Of a stretch of DNA of 64,000 nt, positions 20,194-31,334 are shown one piece after another. The stretch is taken from NCBI GenBank assembly GCA_009763385.1, contig CM019827.1:97624177-97688176 (forward strand), in the 5' to 3' direction. The notes under the pieces are model-generated. The model saw nothing but the letters and a program-made list of their open reading frames with translations. It made no database searches and was not told where the DNA came from. The first letter of the stretch is position 1, and each line of letters opens with the position of its first letter. Made by a program: the position numbers and the translations under genes. This DNA comes from Coix lacryma-jobi var. lacryma-jobi. Its lineage: Eukaryota > Streptophyta > Magnoliopsida > Poales > Poaceae.

Positions 20194-21629
20194 TTGGGGG
20201 AAACATTTTGGCTATTGTATCATAGACTAACTCTTTTTGTTTCGTTCTTTTCAGTTTGTTTCGGTTTTTGTTCGACCTTGTTAGATTAGATTTTGCATTT
20301 CATCATGTTTACATCGTGCATTATTGAGCTTCATGACTATAATCCTTAGAATGAATTTATGCTCTGTTTAATGTGTGCTCCGATGATATATGAGGGTGCT
20401 TGTAGCTTAGGCTCTCCCTGATCATTGATACATGTTGTGAGCTGAGCTACTTTTCAGAACTGTGAATATGCCTAGTCAAACATAATATGTGAAACTTGTT
20501 CACCATTGAGATTGGCAACTAGCATGTGTATAATATGTTGAAGTTACTTGTGCTTTTCATATATGCTAGGTTGCTATGTCTCTAGTTATGAGTCTTTCAC
20601 TTGCTTGGTATGTTCATATTCTGATTTAAAACTGAACCAAGTCTAAGTGAATTGAAAAGATCAAGATGGGATTGCTTGTCAGCACATCACGGTATCGAGA
20701 CAGTTTCTCATTGCACTTTGAGTTAAACTTGAGCCGTGTAGTGTAAGACCGAAACCGATGCTTCAAGCTTCTGATTGCTTTTGCATAGGCTTAGCTCGGT
20801 TGAAAAGTTAGGCAGTGACAAGTTTTCAACCTCTCACAATCACATGCTGAATATTTGAACTTGTGTATAATCACCGCTGCAACTCCGATAAAATTTGCAA
20901 CCACAAGTCTATGCTCCATTCTATAGCATGATGATTGAACTTTGCTAGGGGTAGTTCCCCTTGTATATATGTTTAGCACTTGTTTGATTTCCTATCTATA
21001 CATGTTTAGTGCTATTTTGATGGTGAAACCCTTTTTGAATGGCTTAAAACTGCTCACTTTGCTCATATGTTCATATTTTATATTTTGTGATCAGTTTGAG
21101 CCTTTGCTGGCATTTATGCTTGTTGTTGAGTCGTTGGATCAGCACTCTTTAGAGAATCTATTCCTTCTATCGACTATATTCTTGAAGCTGCTAATTTGCA
21201 TTTCTGACCCATATGCATTTGCTTGATAGTGCATTATCAACTAAGGGGGAGAAATTTGTCAAATCATGACCTAGTTGCACTATTGAAGGGGGAGTTTGCT
21301 CGTTTGATGAGTTTTTGGTTTGGAGCGGTTTTCAGCTAGTTGTGTTGAGCCTTTGCCTCTTTCTGGAGGGACTAGCTTGTTTTGGCTTCTTTGCTCTGAA
21401 CTTCTCGCTAGTGGTGTTGAGCCCGTTCTGCCTCTTCTTGAGGGCTAGCTTTGCTTTGCTTGGTTGCGTCGAGCCGTTGCCCATGTCTTTAGGGACCCAG
21501 TTGTTTTGCTCACTCCATTCGACTTCTATTGGCTTTGCTCTGCTTCTGGAGTTCACTCTTTGTTCTTTCTTTCTTCTATTCGATATGATTTGTGTTGGTA
21601 GTTGACAATGCACTCATCAAGGGGGAGAT
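20194..21629 (+). other. Element A, 3' non-coding internal region with polypurine tract
   Basis: No ORF of note. The text is clearly conserved with the B region 3683-5317, although the coding regions have diverged. It ends with the polypurine tract AAGGGGGAGAT at 21619-21629, next to the LTR. Another purine run AAGGGGGAGAAATT lies near 21243 and AAGGGGGAGTTT near 21285. Hairpin units are at about 21312-21525. Confidence 0.8.
21312..21525 (+). repeat. 3' hairpin array of element A, 3 units
   Basis: Three units match the B array at 3829-4140. The first has CTAGT/ACTAG ends with inner CCTC/GAGG, the second GCTAG/CTAGC with CCTC/GAGG, and the third a decayed TTGGTTGCG...GGGACC form with inner CCC/GGG. 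The shared core is TTGAGCC or TCGAGCCGTTGCC. Confidence 0.75.
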
Positions 21630-23628
21630 TGCGGATACATGGGTGTATGCCGGATCTTGAGATGATGAGTGATTGTCAACTGGTTTGATGCACATGTTCT
21701 TTGGCTTGTGTTGTATAGGTGTTGAGGACGGAGACGGTGATTGAAGGCAAGGTGAAGGTCAAGTAGAGACGTGTCGTGCCGATGGACCCGGAGCGGTGAA
21801 GGGCGGACGTGAGGTTTGGACGGACGGACCGGTGGCCGGAGGATCAGCTGTGGTGGCTGACAGCCTGGGACAACGACGAGCGGAGACTTGCGGGACACGG
21901 AGTGGCTCGGGTCATGGACCTGAGGGCTCATGTCGGTGGACGAGGAGCACGGACGGTGCATCCCCTCTACGACGTCGGTTTGGTGGTAGAGCCCCAGAAA
22001 AACCACAGGGTGGACGGTTTCCAGGTTTGGGCCACAAAACCTGGGTGCGGCCGGTTTCCGAGTTTAGGCCACAAAACTCGGGCTGAGGACGGTTTCCAGG
22101 TTTGGGCCTCAAAACCTGGGCGCTGGCGGGATTCTGAGTTTGGGCCACAAAACTCAGGCGATGGACGACAGGTTTCCCGGTTTCGGCCTCAAAACCGGGG
22201 GAGGACTTGAAGACTGGTTTCCCGGTTTCGGCCTCAAAACCCGAGGGAGGTCCGTGAAAAGGACGAGCGGCGCGTTGGCGACACGTGGTGGCATCAGGTG
22301 AGGTCGCGTCAAGGCAAAGCTACCGGATGTGCGGGCGTGGCCGTCGGATCGAGTACTCTTTGAGTTGGTCAGGAATATCCTTAGGGTTAGCCTGCCCACT
22401 CATTAGCTGTAGGGGTAGAAAGGGAATAATTGTATTAGGCTATATTAGGAGAGGCCACCCCTCCCTCCATTCTATCTTAGCCATTTGCTACTTTCACTTA
22501 GGGTTTCCTGCTCTCCCACATCTCTGCTGTAGCTACTGAGATCCGTAGAGACGGTGAATCTTACCTCTGTGTATTTGGATTTTGAGGAAACGAGACCGTA
22601 ATCTCGTTGTCTCCTCGTGTGGAGGAGTTTTGGCTGCAATTCGTGGTTGTGATTCGTGTTTTGAGCTTGTTCTTCGCGTTCTTCGTTTCTCCACGATTTT
22701 CCCGTAACTCGATCTCCCTCCTTGGTGTGTCTTTCTCGAATCCGTTTGAATCAACTTGTTCTTTTTTGTGAGGGGATCATTTCCACCGAAGGAATTGAAC
22801 TCAAACCTCACGAACAAGTAGATCGATCCGTTTTCGTTTTCGGATCGAGTTCTTTCTCCCTTGGTCATTTTTCTTCGATTTTCTTCAATTCTCCAATCTA
22901 TAGTTAGGTTCGAGCCATGATCTCTTAACGATAGCTCACTAACCTTGTTGTGAACTCCTCTACAAAATTTCAGATTTTTTGGAGTTGATTTGGTTGAGTT
23001 TTGGCTTCGAAATCAAAGTTTTCTGAAACTGCAGCGTGTCACCCGGACATGTCCGGTAGGCCACCCGGACATGTCCGGTAGGAAGACCTTGGAGTTTTGA
23101 GCTGAAGTTTTGTGGAGATCTTCCCTTAGGTGTCTACTTGCTCCTGTTAAAATTTCATAATTTTTGGACATCGGTTGATAGGGTTTTGGAATTTTCTCCC
23201 AAAACTGGTCTGTGCTGTGCAACCCGGACATGTCCGGTAGGCAACCCGGACATGTCCGGTAGGAAAATTTTGGAGTTTTAAGCTGCAATTTTTATGAGAC
23301 CTTCTTTAGGGTGTCTAGTACCTGTGGTTCAAATTTCACAATTTTTGGACACCGTTTGTTACTTCTTTTGGTTTTTCTCCTAGGATTGGTCCGTGCAATT
23401 TTGCAATCGTTCTGAGGCTTGTTTGACCTTTTCGGTGTGCCTCTTCTAGTGGTGCCTCGCTGTGATCCTAGGGATCATCCACTCTCTTTCCAAGAGTAAT
23501 GGGCATCACGTTTGCGTGTGGAGATTTTGGGGTTGATTTGTGGGACAGTGGCCAATGCTTCGAAAGAAATTTTCAGGCTCCCATTCACCCCCCTCTGGTC
23601 GCCTGTGTTTAGCATTCTCGGTCCTTCA
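21630..23628 (+). repeat. Element A, 3' LTR
   Basis: It begins TGCGGATACATGGG directly after the polypurine tract and ends CTCGGTCCTTCA, 1999 bases. It holds six hairpin minisatellite units at about 22010-22240, a TATA-like GCTATATTAG at 22439-22448, and four ACCCGGACATGTCCGGTAGG-type palindromes between 23040 and 23265. It is intact, unlike the 5' LTR. Confidence 0.92.
22439..22448 (+). promoter_or_regulatory. TATA-like box of element A LTR
   Basis: GCTATATTAG lies between the hairpin minisatellite and a leader that begins GGAGAGGCCACCCC. The position fits a U3/R boundary. It is also present in the 5' LTR fragment near 1294. Confidence 0.5.
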
Positions 23629-24096
23629 CATGGAAGCTTCTAGAACAACTTGGAGTGATCACCAGGCAACATACTTCAGGGACTAAACTAACATATTCAA
23701 CAGCTTTGGTGAATTACTATTTTTAGGGAGTTCTACAGAAGATGGAAAGAGGTAGAGTCCTACTCCAACACGACAAATTGCGCAAACAGATGGAAAGTCA
23801 TGTTAGGGCAACAAGGAAGGTTCCAGAAGACACCACGACGAAGGCGGCACCTAGAGGTGACAGGTGGGGCTGGCCGTCCTGGGCCAGGAAGCCCCGCGGC
23901 CCATCTTCGTGGAGGGTGACCTAATCGACCTCCTCGACGCATCTAAGCCCTTGTTCATGGTTGGTTTGATCTAAGGGTCACGGTTCATCCCACCGGGCTA
24001 TATAAGCAGCCCTAGACCCCCCCTGGAGCATCCTCAGATCAAGAAGGCATCGATCAGATCTATCTTCATCAAGCATTAGAGAGGTAGAGTTAGGGT
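23629..24096 (+). mobile_element. Element D, 5' LTR, left fragment (Athila-like Gypsy)
   Basis: Similar in order and wording to the E LTR: a TTCCAGAAGACACCACGA-like block, a GC-rich stretch, then GGGCTATATAAGCAGCCCTA with a TATA box at 23999-24006. The start of the LTR is missing because A was inserted into it. The fragment stops at the AGGGT duplication of solo LTR C and continues at 26248. Confidence 0.8.
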
Positions 24097-26242
24097 TGAA
24101 GGACTGAGAAGCAACCAGAAAGCGACCAGAGGGGGGGTGAATGGGAGCTTCAAATTTTTCTTTCGGAAACTAGTAGCCACTGTCCCGAGAATCACCTCGA
24201 AAGACAAACCCTAGAGCTTGCTAATGTCCACGACCCTAGATGTAGGGTGGATGCTTCCAAGAAGCACAGCGGGACACTACACAACTCTAGAAAGCCAACG
24301 CAAAAACCCAAAACCAAATCTGAGAACGAATGAGCAAACAAAGGACGAATCAGTGCTGAAACAGCACCATCGGAAGCTGGCTAGCGTCCGATGCCCTAGC
24401 ACCTACAGCGTCCGATGTGAACAGAGCCCCTCAGAAACCTTACTGCATACGCATCGGACGCTGTGAACAGTGAACTCTCAGCGTCTGATGGTCACACTCC
24501 GGCGCGTCCGATGCACAACGGAGCGTCCGGTGGTAGCGTCCGATGCTCTTTAGAAAATGTCAAATCCTGACACGTGGCAACGGAGCCTCCGATGCCAAAA
24601 GGGTCAGCGTCCGATGCTACGAACTCGAGCGTCCGATGCCCCTGACTCAGTGCAGTTCTTCCGAGAAATCCACTCAATCTCCTCCGAATCAAAAGCACTA
24701 AGGCTCAAACTTGGTGTGAGGAATTCCAAGGATGTTAGTGAGCTATCCCACGAGAATCATGGCTCGAACCTAACTCCAAATCGAGGAATTGGAAGAAATT
24801 TGGGCAATGGAGCAAAAACTGATCCAACATGAAAATCGTTCGATCTCCTAGACCGTGAGGTTAGAGGTGAATTCCTTTGGTGGAAAGAAGTGCCTCACGA
24901 CTTCGGACAACTTGGTTCAACCGGATTTGCAAAAGATGAACCGAGCAAAGAGATCGAGTGATGGGAAAAATATGGAGAAAAAGGATTCCGCGAAGAACAC
25001 GAACAAATCGCAAATCACAACCACGAATTGCAACTGTGTGGCTACCACACGCTACAATAGTGAGATTACGGTCTCACTTCCTCAAAATCTCACGGGCACA
25101 GAGGTATTGTTCTCTTCTCTGTGGATCTCAGGTTCGCTACAGCAAAGGATTGGGAGAGCAGGAAACCCTAAGTGCGAAAGAGCAAATGACTGAGATTAAT
25201 GGGAGGAGGGTGTCTCCCGACTACTTAACCTACTACTAGCCTAAGTCTATTTCCTACTCTACCCCTCTCTATTCTAATTACAGAGCGAGCCAGCTAAACC
25301 CTAGGGTTATTCTGGACCAACTCGGTGGTAGGTGTATCCGACGGCCACGCCCGCTCGACTCGAAGCGTTGCCTCGACGCAACCTCCAGATCGCCGCCATG
25401 TGCCGCCCTCGCTCTGCACCCAAGGTTTTGTGGCCCAAACCGGGAAACCAGCCTTTTCCAGCCAACCCCCGGTTTTGAGGCCCAAACCGGGAAACCAGCC
25501 TACCAGCATCTGAGTTTGGAGGCCAAACTCAGCAAACCCTCAGAGCCCAGGTTTTGAGGCCCAAACCTGGAAACCGTCCTCAGCTCGAGTTTTGTGGCCA
25601 AACTCGGAAACCGTCCTCAGCCCAAGTTTTGTGGCCAAACTCGGAAACCGTCAGCACGAGTTTTGTGGCCAAACTCGGAAACCGTCAGCCCGAGTTTTGT
25701 GGCCAAACTCGGAAACCGTCCTCAGCCCGAGTTTTGTGGCCAAACTCGGAAACCCTCAGCCCGAGTTTTGTGGCCAAACTCGGAAACCGTCAGCCCGAGT
25801 TTTGTGGCCAAACTCGGAAACCGTCCATGCCCAGGTTTTGAGGCCCAAACCTGGAAACCGTCCATCCGATGGTTTTTCCCTGGCTCTACCACCAAACCGA
25901 TGTCGTAGATGGGATGCACCTCCCGTGCACCCCGTCACCGACACGTGTCCCCGAGTCCACGACTCAGGCAACACATGACCGCAAGTCTTCGCTTGTAGCC
26001 GCCACAGGCTGTCAGCCACCACAGCTGATCCTCGGGCCTCTGGTCCCTCAGTCCAAGCCTCACGTCCGCCCTTCGCCACTCTCGGTCCATCGGCACGGCA
26101 CGTCTCTACTTGACCTTCACCTCGCCTTTGATCACTGCATCCGTGCTCGACACCTGCACAACACAAGCCAAAGAACATGCGCATCATACCAGTTGACAAT
26201 CACTCATCACTCAGAGACCCAGCATACACCCATGTATCCGCA
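24097..26242 (-). mobile_element. Element C: solo Copia LTR (SIRE/Maximus-like)
   Basis: A single LTR of 2146 bases starting TGAAGGACTGAG and ending ATGTATCCGCA, the same termini as B. It is flanked by a perfect AGGGT duplication (24092-24096 and 26243-26247). No internal region is present, so it formed by recombination between two LTRs of a former element. It differs from B in its palindrome array: the motif is GCGTCCGATG (24380-24645). It also carries an expanded hairpin minisatellite. Confidence 0.95.
25405..25895 (-). repeat. Expanded U3 hairpin minisatellite in solo LTR C, about 12-13 units
   Basis: Units of the type CCCGAGTTTTGTGGCCAAACTCGG repeat, many of them nearly identical between 25575 and 25825. 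Flanking units have CCCGGTTT/AAACCGGG and CCAGGTTT/AAACCTGG stems. B has eight units and A six, so copy number changes quickly. Confidence 0.88.
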
Positions 26243-27316
26243 AGGGTTCCAGAGATTAGAGATTAGATTAGAGCTCTACTTCAAGATTAGAATTAGAATT
26301 AGGTAGAAACAAGTAGAGTTGAGCGCGGCTCAGGATTCCGGATCGTCATCAGGAGTTCTGGTAATTCTTGTATTCGACTTTGTGCTACTTTAATTATATC
26401 ATTATGTTTCTCCTTATTTTGTTCTTAGTTTATTCTAGTTGTATGCTTGATATAGTTATGATTGATAATAAGTTCATGCATATGTTCGTAAAGCGCTTAG
26501 TTCGATTCCGGATTGGACTAAGTGATCGATATAATGTAGGCGTGGTGCTTAGATTATGTTTACCTACGAATGCACCCTATTCTCTGGGCCAACAAGTGGT
26601 AGTTTGTGAGGGTGAATCTTATAGCCTCGTTGATTCCTCTGTAGTCCACTCACCGAGTCTAGGCCAAGTAGAACCTCGTTACACTAAAGGAATTACTCTG
26701 GATATGAACTTCTTTCGTAATGTTCCTTATGTATGGGTGGATGATTAATTATGCTATAGAGATAACATATGCTAGGGTTAACTTAGACTTAATGGAAGTA
26801 ATATAATATAGGAGTCTAATATCTTAACATATCGATTAGTTCTCAATTCTGCTTGATCATATGAGTCTCTCTCTAATCATGGAATCCCTGCTAGTCTCTT
26901 TTATTTATCTCATTTATCCTTATTATACTATTATCCTTTTGCCTTACCCCTGTATTAGACAAGAGGTGGTTATTAGATTCATATCTAAGTATATATGTTT
27001 GCAATTTTTTAGCCATATCATTCTTATTCTTAACCCTGTTAAGCTCCCGATGGTAGAATTATAAATAACGATACCCGGAACATTCCTGGGTGAAATGCTA
27101 CAACAGGTGTATTTTATCTGTGTGCTTGCGGATAACCTTTATTCATATCTTATAAAAGTGTCATGTCATAAATACAATCACATCTCTAGTGTTACTACTA
27201 GTGGTGACAGCCTAGCGTTAGAGTGATGCTAAGAGATGTCTACCCACATTTCTGACATTAGTATCAGAGGTAGATCTTAACCTATCTTTTGGTAGTTGTG
27301 CTAAGAAAAGTCAACA
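26243..27316 (+). mobile_element. Element D, 5' LTR, right fragment
   Basis: Continues the D LTR after solo LTR C and ends in TCAACA, nine bases before the primer site. It contains the 13-nt hairpin AGGCGTGGTGCTT at 26538-26550, the phrase GTGGTGACAGCC, and the U5 block GATACCCGGAACATTCCTGGG, all shared in form with the E, F and K LTRs. ORFs at 26368-26748 and 26861-27064 have no known domain and I take them as chance. Confidence 0.82.
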
Positions 27317-27324
27317 AACATTTC

Positions 27325-27342
27325 TGGCGCCGTTGCCGGGGA
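27325..27342 (+). promoter_or_regulatory. Element D primer binding site
   Basis: TGGCGCCGTTGCCGGGGA, the Athila-type primer site usually assigned to an aspartate tRNA. It fixes the LTR end and the + orientation of D. Confidence 0.92.
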
Positions 27343-27551
27343 GCTTTCAGGAAATTTTATATGGCTCAGAAAGAATACATCGAATATATATACTTATAGA
27401 TAGGAATCATCACCTCTGTCTTTATAGGATTACCCTTGTTCTATTTTTGTTTATATCTTATACAGGGTAATACAGTTTCAGTTGTGATCAATCACTGTTC
27501 AATAAAAAAGCAACTCAACCTAGAAGAAGATCGATACAAGTAGTGAAGACG

Positions 27552-27730
27552 ATGGCTAACAAGACTTTGCTAGAGTTCTCTGCTCCCAACATTGGAAACA
27601 TTCGGACTGGACCCACACTCCAGACGGATAACTTAGAGTTAGAGCTCAAGCGTGGAAAAGCACACGAAGATGCCACTGCCGATCTACACGATTTCCTGGG
27701 GATTGGAAGAACCATCATCATCAAAGACAT
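27552..27730 (+). pseudogene. gag: Element D gag, N-terminal part
   Basis: Begins at ATG 27552 with MANKTLLEFSAPNIGNIRTG and runs to the insertion of solo LTR K. After K the same frame continues at about 28986 (joining through codons of a conserved KDI...DI context), so this is the start of one Gag. It would have formed the particle of a Gypsy element. Confidence 0.8.
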
Positions 27731-28982
27731 TGTTTTTGGTATTTCTTAATGCATACAGAAGAATCTGCAAGCGCACGGATATACCATTGTAGCACTTCAC
27801 CCGGAAGTATTCAGGGTATCGTAATTTCCCAAAGGAACGGTTGAACTAGACTCTTTAATTAGTTTGTCTAGGATCACAAGGAGGACGATGGATGAGGTAG
27901 TGAGGTTTTTCTATGGTTAAGTAAATTAAATGAAGATAACTTCGTTTTACCGCAGCTTGCTTCCGTCTCTAGAGTATGTCTTGTCTGCCAAGCAATGCCA
28001 GTCAAAGCTCTACCTCAAGTCAAATGGGGGGATGCTAAGAATGGACAGGGCTGTCACCACCTGCCACTATCCACCTCACCGGAGAAAGAGAGGCAAACCG
28101 AAGATACCATACAACCTAGACACCACGTCTATGTTGTTTGCTATTACTCTAGTGCGCGCGCAAGGGTTACCCGTGTCTAACAGGGCCCTTCTACTAGAGC
28201 ATTCGTTACTAGAACGAACGACGATCACACAAGCTATAGTAGCACAAAGATGAATTCCTTAATTTAGATAACCAAAGAAGTAAATTAAGATCCTTACGCT
28301 GAAAGATTCTTACAGAGATACAAGTAGAGAAGTTGCTAACTCTGGCTTCTCTTCCAATTGTAGAAGCTACACTAGAAGAGTTGCCCAAAGCTCCAGCTCC
28401 TTCTCTTGCTCTTCTCTCTCTCACTCCTCTCCTTTATTCTAATGGAAAGAACTAAAAAATAAAACTGCTACTACTCTTGTATGGGTTGCTCCTTGGAGTG
28501 ATGCTTTAGGAGGAGGTGTGCCTCCCTTTTTATAAGAGGAGCAAAGGCGGTATTGGGTCCTAAAGTTGCGCGCGAGCACACGTTGCATCGCCTCCAGGGA
28601 GTGCCATGCAACCGCTGAAGGAAGGCGGTGTCGTGCGGGGCCAGCCAGGGGTCGGCCGACCCATGGGGTTGGCCGGTCCCTCGGCTGGGCCTCCTAGCCA
28701 CCGTCTTTGCAAGGTGGACGCTGGGGGCTTCCTGATGAATGTCTCGGCGTGGGGAATTGTGTTGAAGATTGTTTGCTTGACGTCTTTGTTATTTGTTTGT
28801 GCAAATATGTGTTGAAAAGCGCCTTTTTGATGTATCTTCATTGTTTGTGCCTACAAAACAAGTATGCACCAAAACTTGTGGAAAATGTTAGTTAATCAAA
28901 TCCTATTCTAAGTTTTGATGACATTATGAATTTATTTTATTGCGAATGTTGGCTAAAAAATATGAATTAAGCAGTGCCAACA
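27731..28982 (-). mobile_element. Element K: solo Gypsy (Athila-like) LTR inside D gag
   Basis: Read on the minus strand it starts TGTTGGCACTGCTTAA (the F LTR starts TGTTGACGGTGCTTAA), has TATAAAAAG near 28526-28536, the 13-nt hairpin AGACGTGGTGTCT (28118-28130), GGTGGTGACAGCCC, a GATACCCTGAATAC-type U5 block, and a GTGCGCTTGCAG end. It splits the D gag frame. I cannot define a clean 5-base duplication. AGACAT flanks it loosely (27725-27730 and 28991-28996), so ends may be off by about ten bases. Confidence 0.82.
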
Positions 28983-29831
28983 ATTGCCCAAGACATCATA
29001 CTCCTTCAGTTATTCGCATTCTCATTGGATGGAAGAGTGAAGTAGTGGTTCTACACTAATAAAGAAGACATCAACACATGGGACAAATGTCCAGAGGCTT
29101 TGCTATCAAGATTTTTCCCTATAGGAAAAACCAATGCCTTAAGAGGAAAGATTAGAAGTTTTTAGCAGCAGAAAGGAGAAACCATTCCAGAAGCTTGGGA
29201 ACGTTTTCAAGATTACATTTCAGAATGCCCACACCATGGAATGGAAGATTGGTTGCTCATGCACAGATTCTACAATGGACTCACTCAGAAGTCACATGAG
29301 CAACTAGATGCTACTACTGGAGGATCATTTATGTCACTAACTACTGGGAAAGATGAAGTCCTTATGGAGAAGATAGCTAAGAATCAGAGCTGGAAACAAG
29401 ACAAGAATCAACGATGTCATCAGATGAAGGAAGTCCCAGAAGAAGTAAAGGCACTGACAACAAAGATGGATATGTTACTAGGATGGCTAGACCAATGCGA
29501 GAAATACAAAAGAGATCATCAAGCCATTCAAGATGCATTCGATGCTCAGACTAGATATGAAGAGAATGACCAAGAAAATGCAAATATCATCAACAACTCT
29601 TCTACATCAAGAAAGCAAGGATGGAATCAACACTCCACTTATCAAGGTAAGTCCTCAGACAATTTTAATTCTTCCCATTTTAAGCAAACACCTTTAAGAG
29701 ATATAATCTTAGAGCAGGCTAGAGTTAATGACATCATTATTAAAAAACTTATTTTCAAAGATAAAGCCTTAGAGGATATAAATGCAAAAATGGATGAGTT
29801 TTTTCTGCTCTTAAAGAACAAATTAATCTAA
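28983..29831 (+). pseudogene. gag: Element D gag, main part (stops)
   Basis: This is the retrotransposon Gag core: LLQLFAFSLDG, WFYTNKEDINTWDKC, FFPIGKTNALRGKI and ETIPEAWERFQDYISEC are typical of Athila/Tat-type Gag. TAG codons stand at 29043-29045 and 29163-29165, each where glutamine is expected, and TAA at 29829-29831. The C-terminal third is lysine and glutamate rich with probable coiled coil (EVKALTTKMDMLLGWLDQ). No zinc knuckle is visible. It stays in frame with the N-terminal part if K is removed. Confidence 0.88.
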
Positions 29832-30809
29832 ATAAAAAAGATAGAGATACATTTAGCCAAATTGGCTATGGTTTTGCCTGTTGCCACTAACCCTGAGCAG
29901 ATACAAGCTATAACTACTAGAGGTGGGAAGGTCACTCGTGATCCTCCATATCCAAAAGGAGCAAAAGGACGGACAACACCAGTGACGCCGACAGTAACAA
30001 AAGAAAAGAAGAACGATGAAGTTGAAGAAGTAGATGTACCACTACTAAAAATGATGCAAGATTATGATGACACCAACTATTTACCATTTCCATGTAGAAA
30101 GAAGAGAGCCATGGCAGATGAGTAGTTCAGTAAGTTTGTTGAAGTAATTCAAAAATTATACATCAATATTCCTCCGTTAGATGCTATACACGTACCCACC
30201 TATGCAAGATATCTAAGAGACATCCTCAACAACAAACGACCACTGTCCACCACTGAGGTAATCTAGCTGACAGAAGAGTGTAGTGCGGCCATCCTCAACA
30301 CTTCTCCACAAAAGAAGAAGGATACAGGATGCCCTACTATCGACTATTCAATCAGTGATCAACACTTCAACAAAGCGCTATGTGATCTTGGAGCAAGTGT
30401 GAGCGTGATGCCCAAGATAGTCTTTGATAAACTCCATCATTCAAGATTTGTCCCAACATCAATGTGCCTACAACTTGTCGATCAATCACTCCACTATCCG
30501 ATAGGAATTGCTGAAGACATTCTAGTCAAGATTAGAGAGTTCTTCATACCAGTTGACTTTGTGGTATTGGACATGCAATCAGACTCGAAAGTGTCACTCA
30601 TTCTAGGGAGACCCTTTCTGAGTATTGCAAATGCACACATCGACGTTGGAATCGGAGAAGTCAGACTCAACATCAATGGACAAGAAGAATGTTTTCCATT
30701 CAAGCCAAGGCCTGAGTTAGGCTCAATAGCAAAGGTGGTACGTGAAGAGGGAGATCAACGGTCACCGGAGGCATCATCCTCAGGAGACGCTACAACCCCT
30801 CTAGAATGA
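29832..30809 (+). pseudogene. Element D protease region (stops)
   Basis: Same frame as gag. The linker ITTRGGKVTRDPPYP is typical of Athila-like polyproteins just before protease. The aspartic protease follows: CDLGASVSVMP contains the DLGA active-site variant, then VKIREFFIPVDFVVLDMQ, SLILGRPFLSIANAHIDV near the end of the fold. TAG at 30123-30125 and TAG at 30264-30266 interrupt it, both at expected glutamine codons. The frame ends at 30809. No reverse transcriptase, RNase H or integrase follows. Confidence 0.85.
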
Positions 30810-31334
30810 GAACTTTAGAGAAGTCAAATTCGGTGGACTTAAAAATCTCGAACCTTCACCGGGAGGTAACTCAGTAGTTATCCGTATTTACTTTCTTGCA
30901 CATTTATTTTGCACATGCATATGAAAACCAAACAAAAATATGAAAAATATAAATATCAGGCCCCATGTAAATAAATTTTACAGTGTGTAAAAACCCCTAA
31001 AGGATATTTACCGTGGTGGCATAAAAATATACCTTTGCATCCATAAGTATTTTTCATTCCATAAAAGTAATTTAGTTTTCTGAAATTTTCTGCATGGTAA
31101 TTATTTTTCACCACCAGGAACCACTTTCTTGGGACCCACCTTTTGGAATCACTCTTCCTTTGCTTCCTAACCACTCAACCAAGCATGAGAACACATGGGA
31201 GATTGAGACACTTGGTTGAGAAGTGCCCATGTGACATGGTTGAGAAATTCCCATGTGTGTATGATGAATGATTGACACTTGCGATGAAGGTTTGAGGCTT
31301 TTCCCACTTAAGTCCTTATTTTATAAGTGCTTAA
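30810..31334 (+). other. Element D, non-coding interior after protease
   Basis: Contains GGACTTAAAAATCTCGAACC, then a block around 30958-31020 with CCCCATGT, GTGTGTAAAAACCCCTAAAGG and TATTTACCGTGGTGGC. E has the same blocks at 37220-37475, so D and E share a non-coding interior. The boundary with the next Copia LTR (G) is uncertain and could lie anywhere from about 31190 to 31335. Confidence 0.6.

Noticed and set aside
25405..25895. Regular repeats with palindromes that could suggest a CRISPR array
   Set aside because: Unit and spacing vary, there are no unique spacers, no cas genes, and the same repeats occur in other LTRs of a plant genome.
26368..26748. 126-aa ORF in the D LTR
   Set aside because: Lies inside LTR leader sequence that is shared as nucleotide blocks with E and F LTRs, where no such ORF exists.
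28606..28815. Small ORF with GGVVRGQPGVGRPMGL in element K
   Set aside because: Antisense to a solo LTR and made of GC-rich U3 palindromes.
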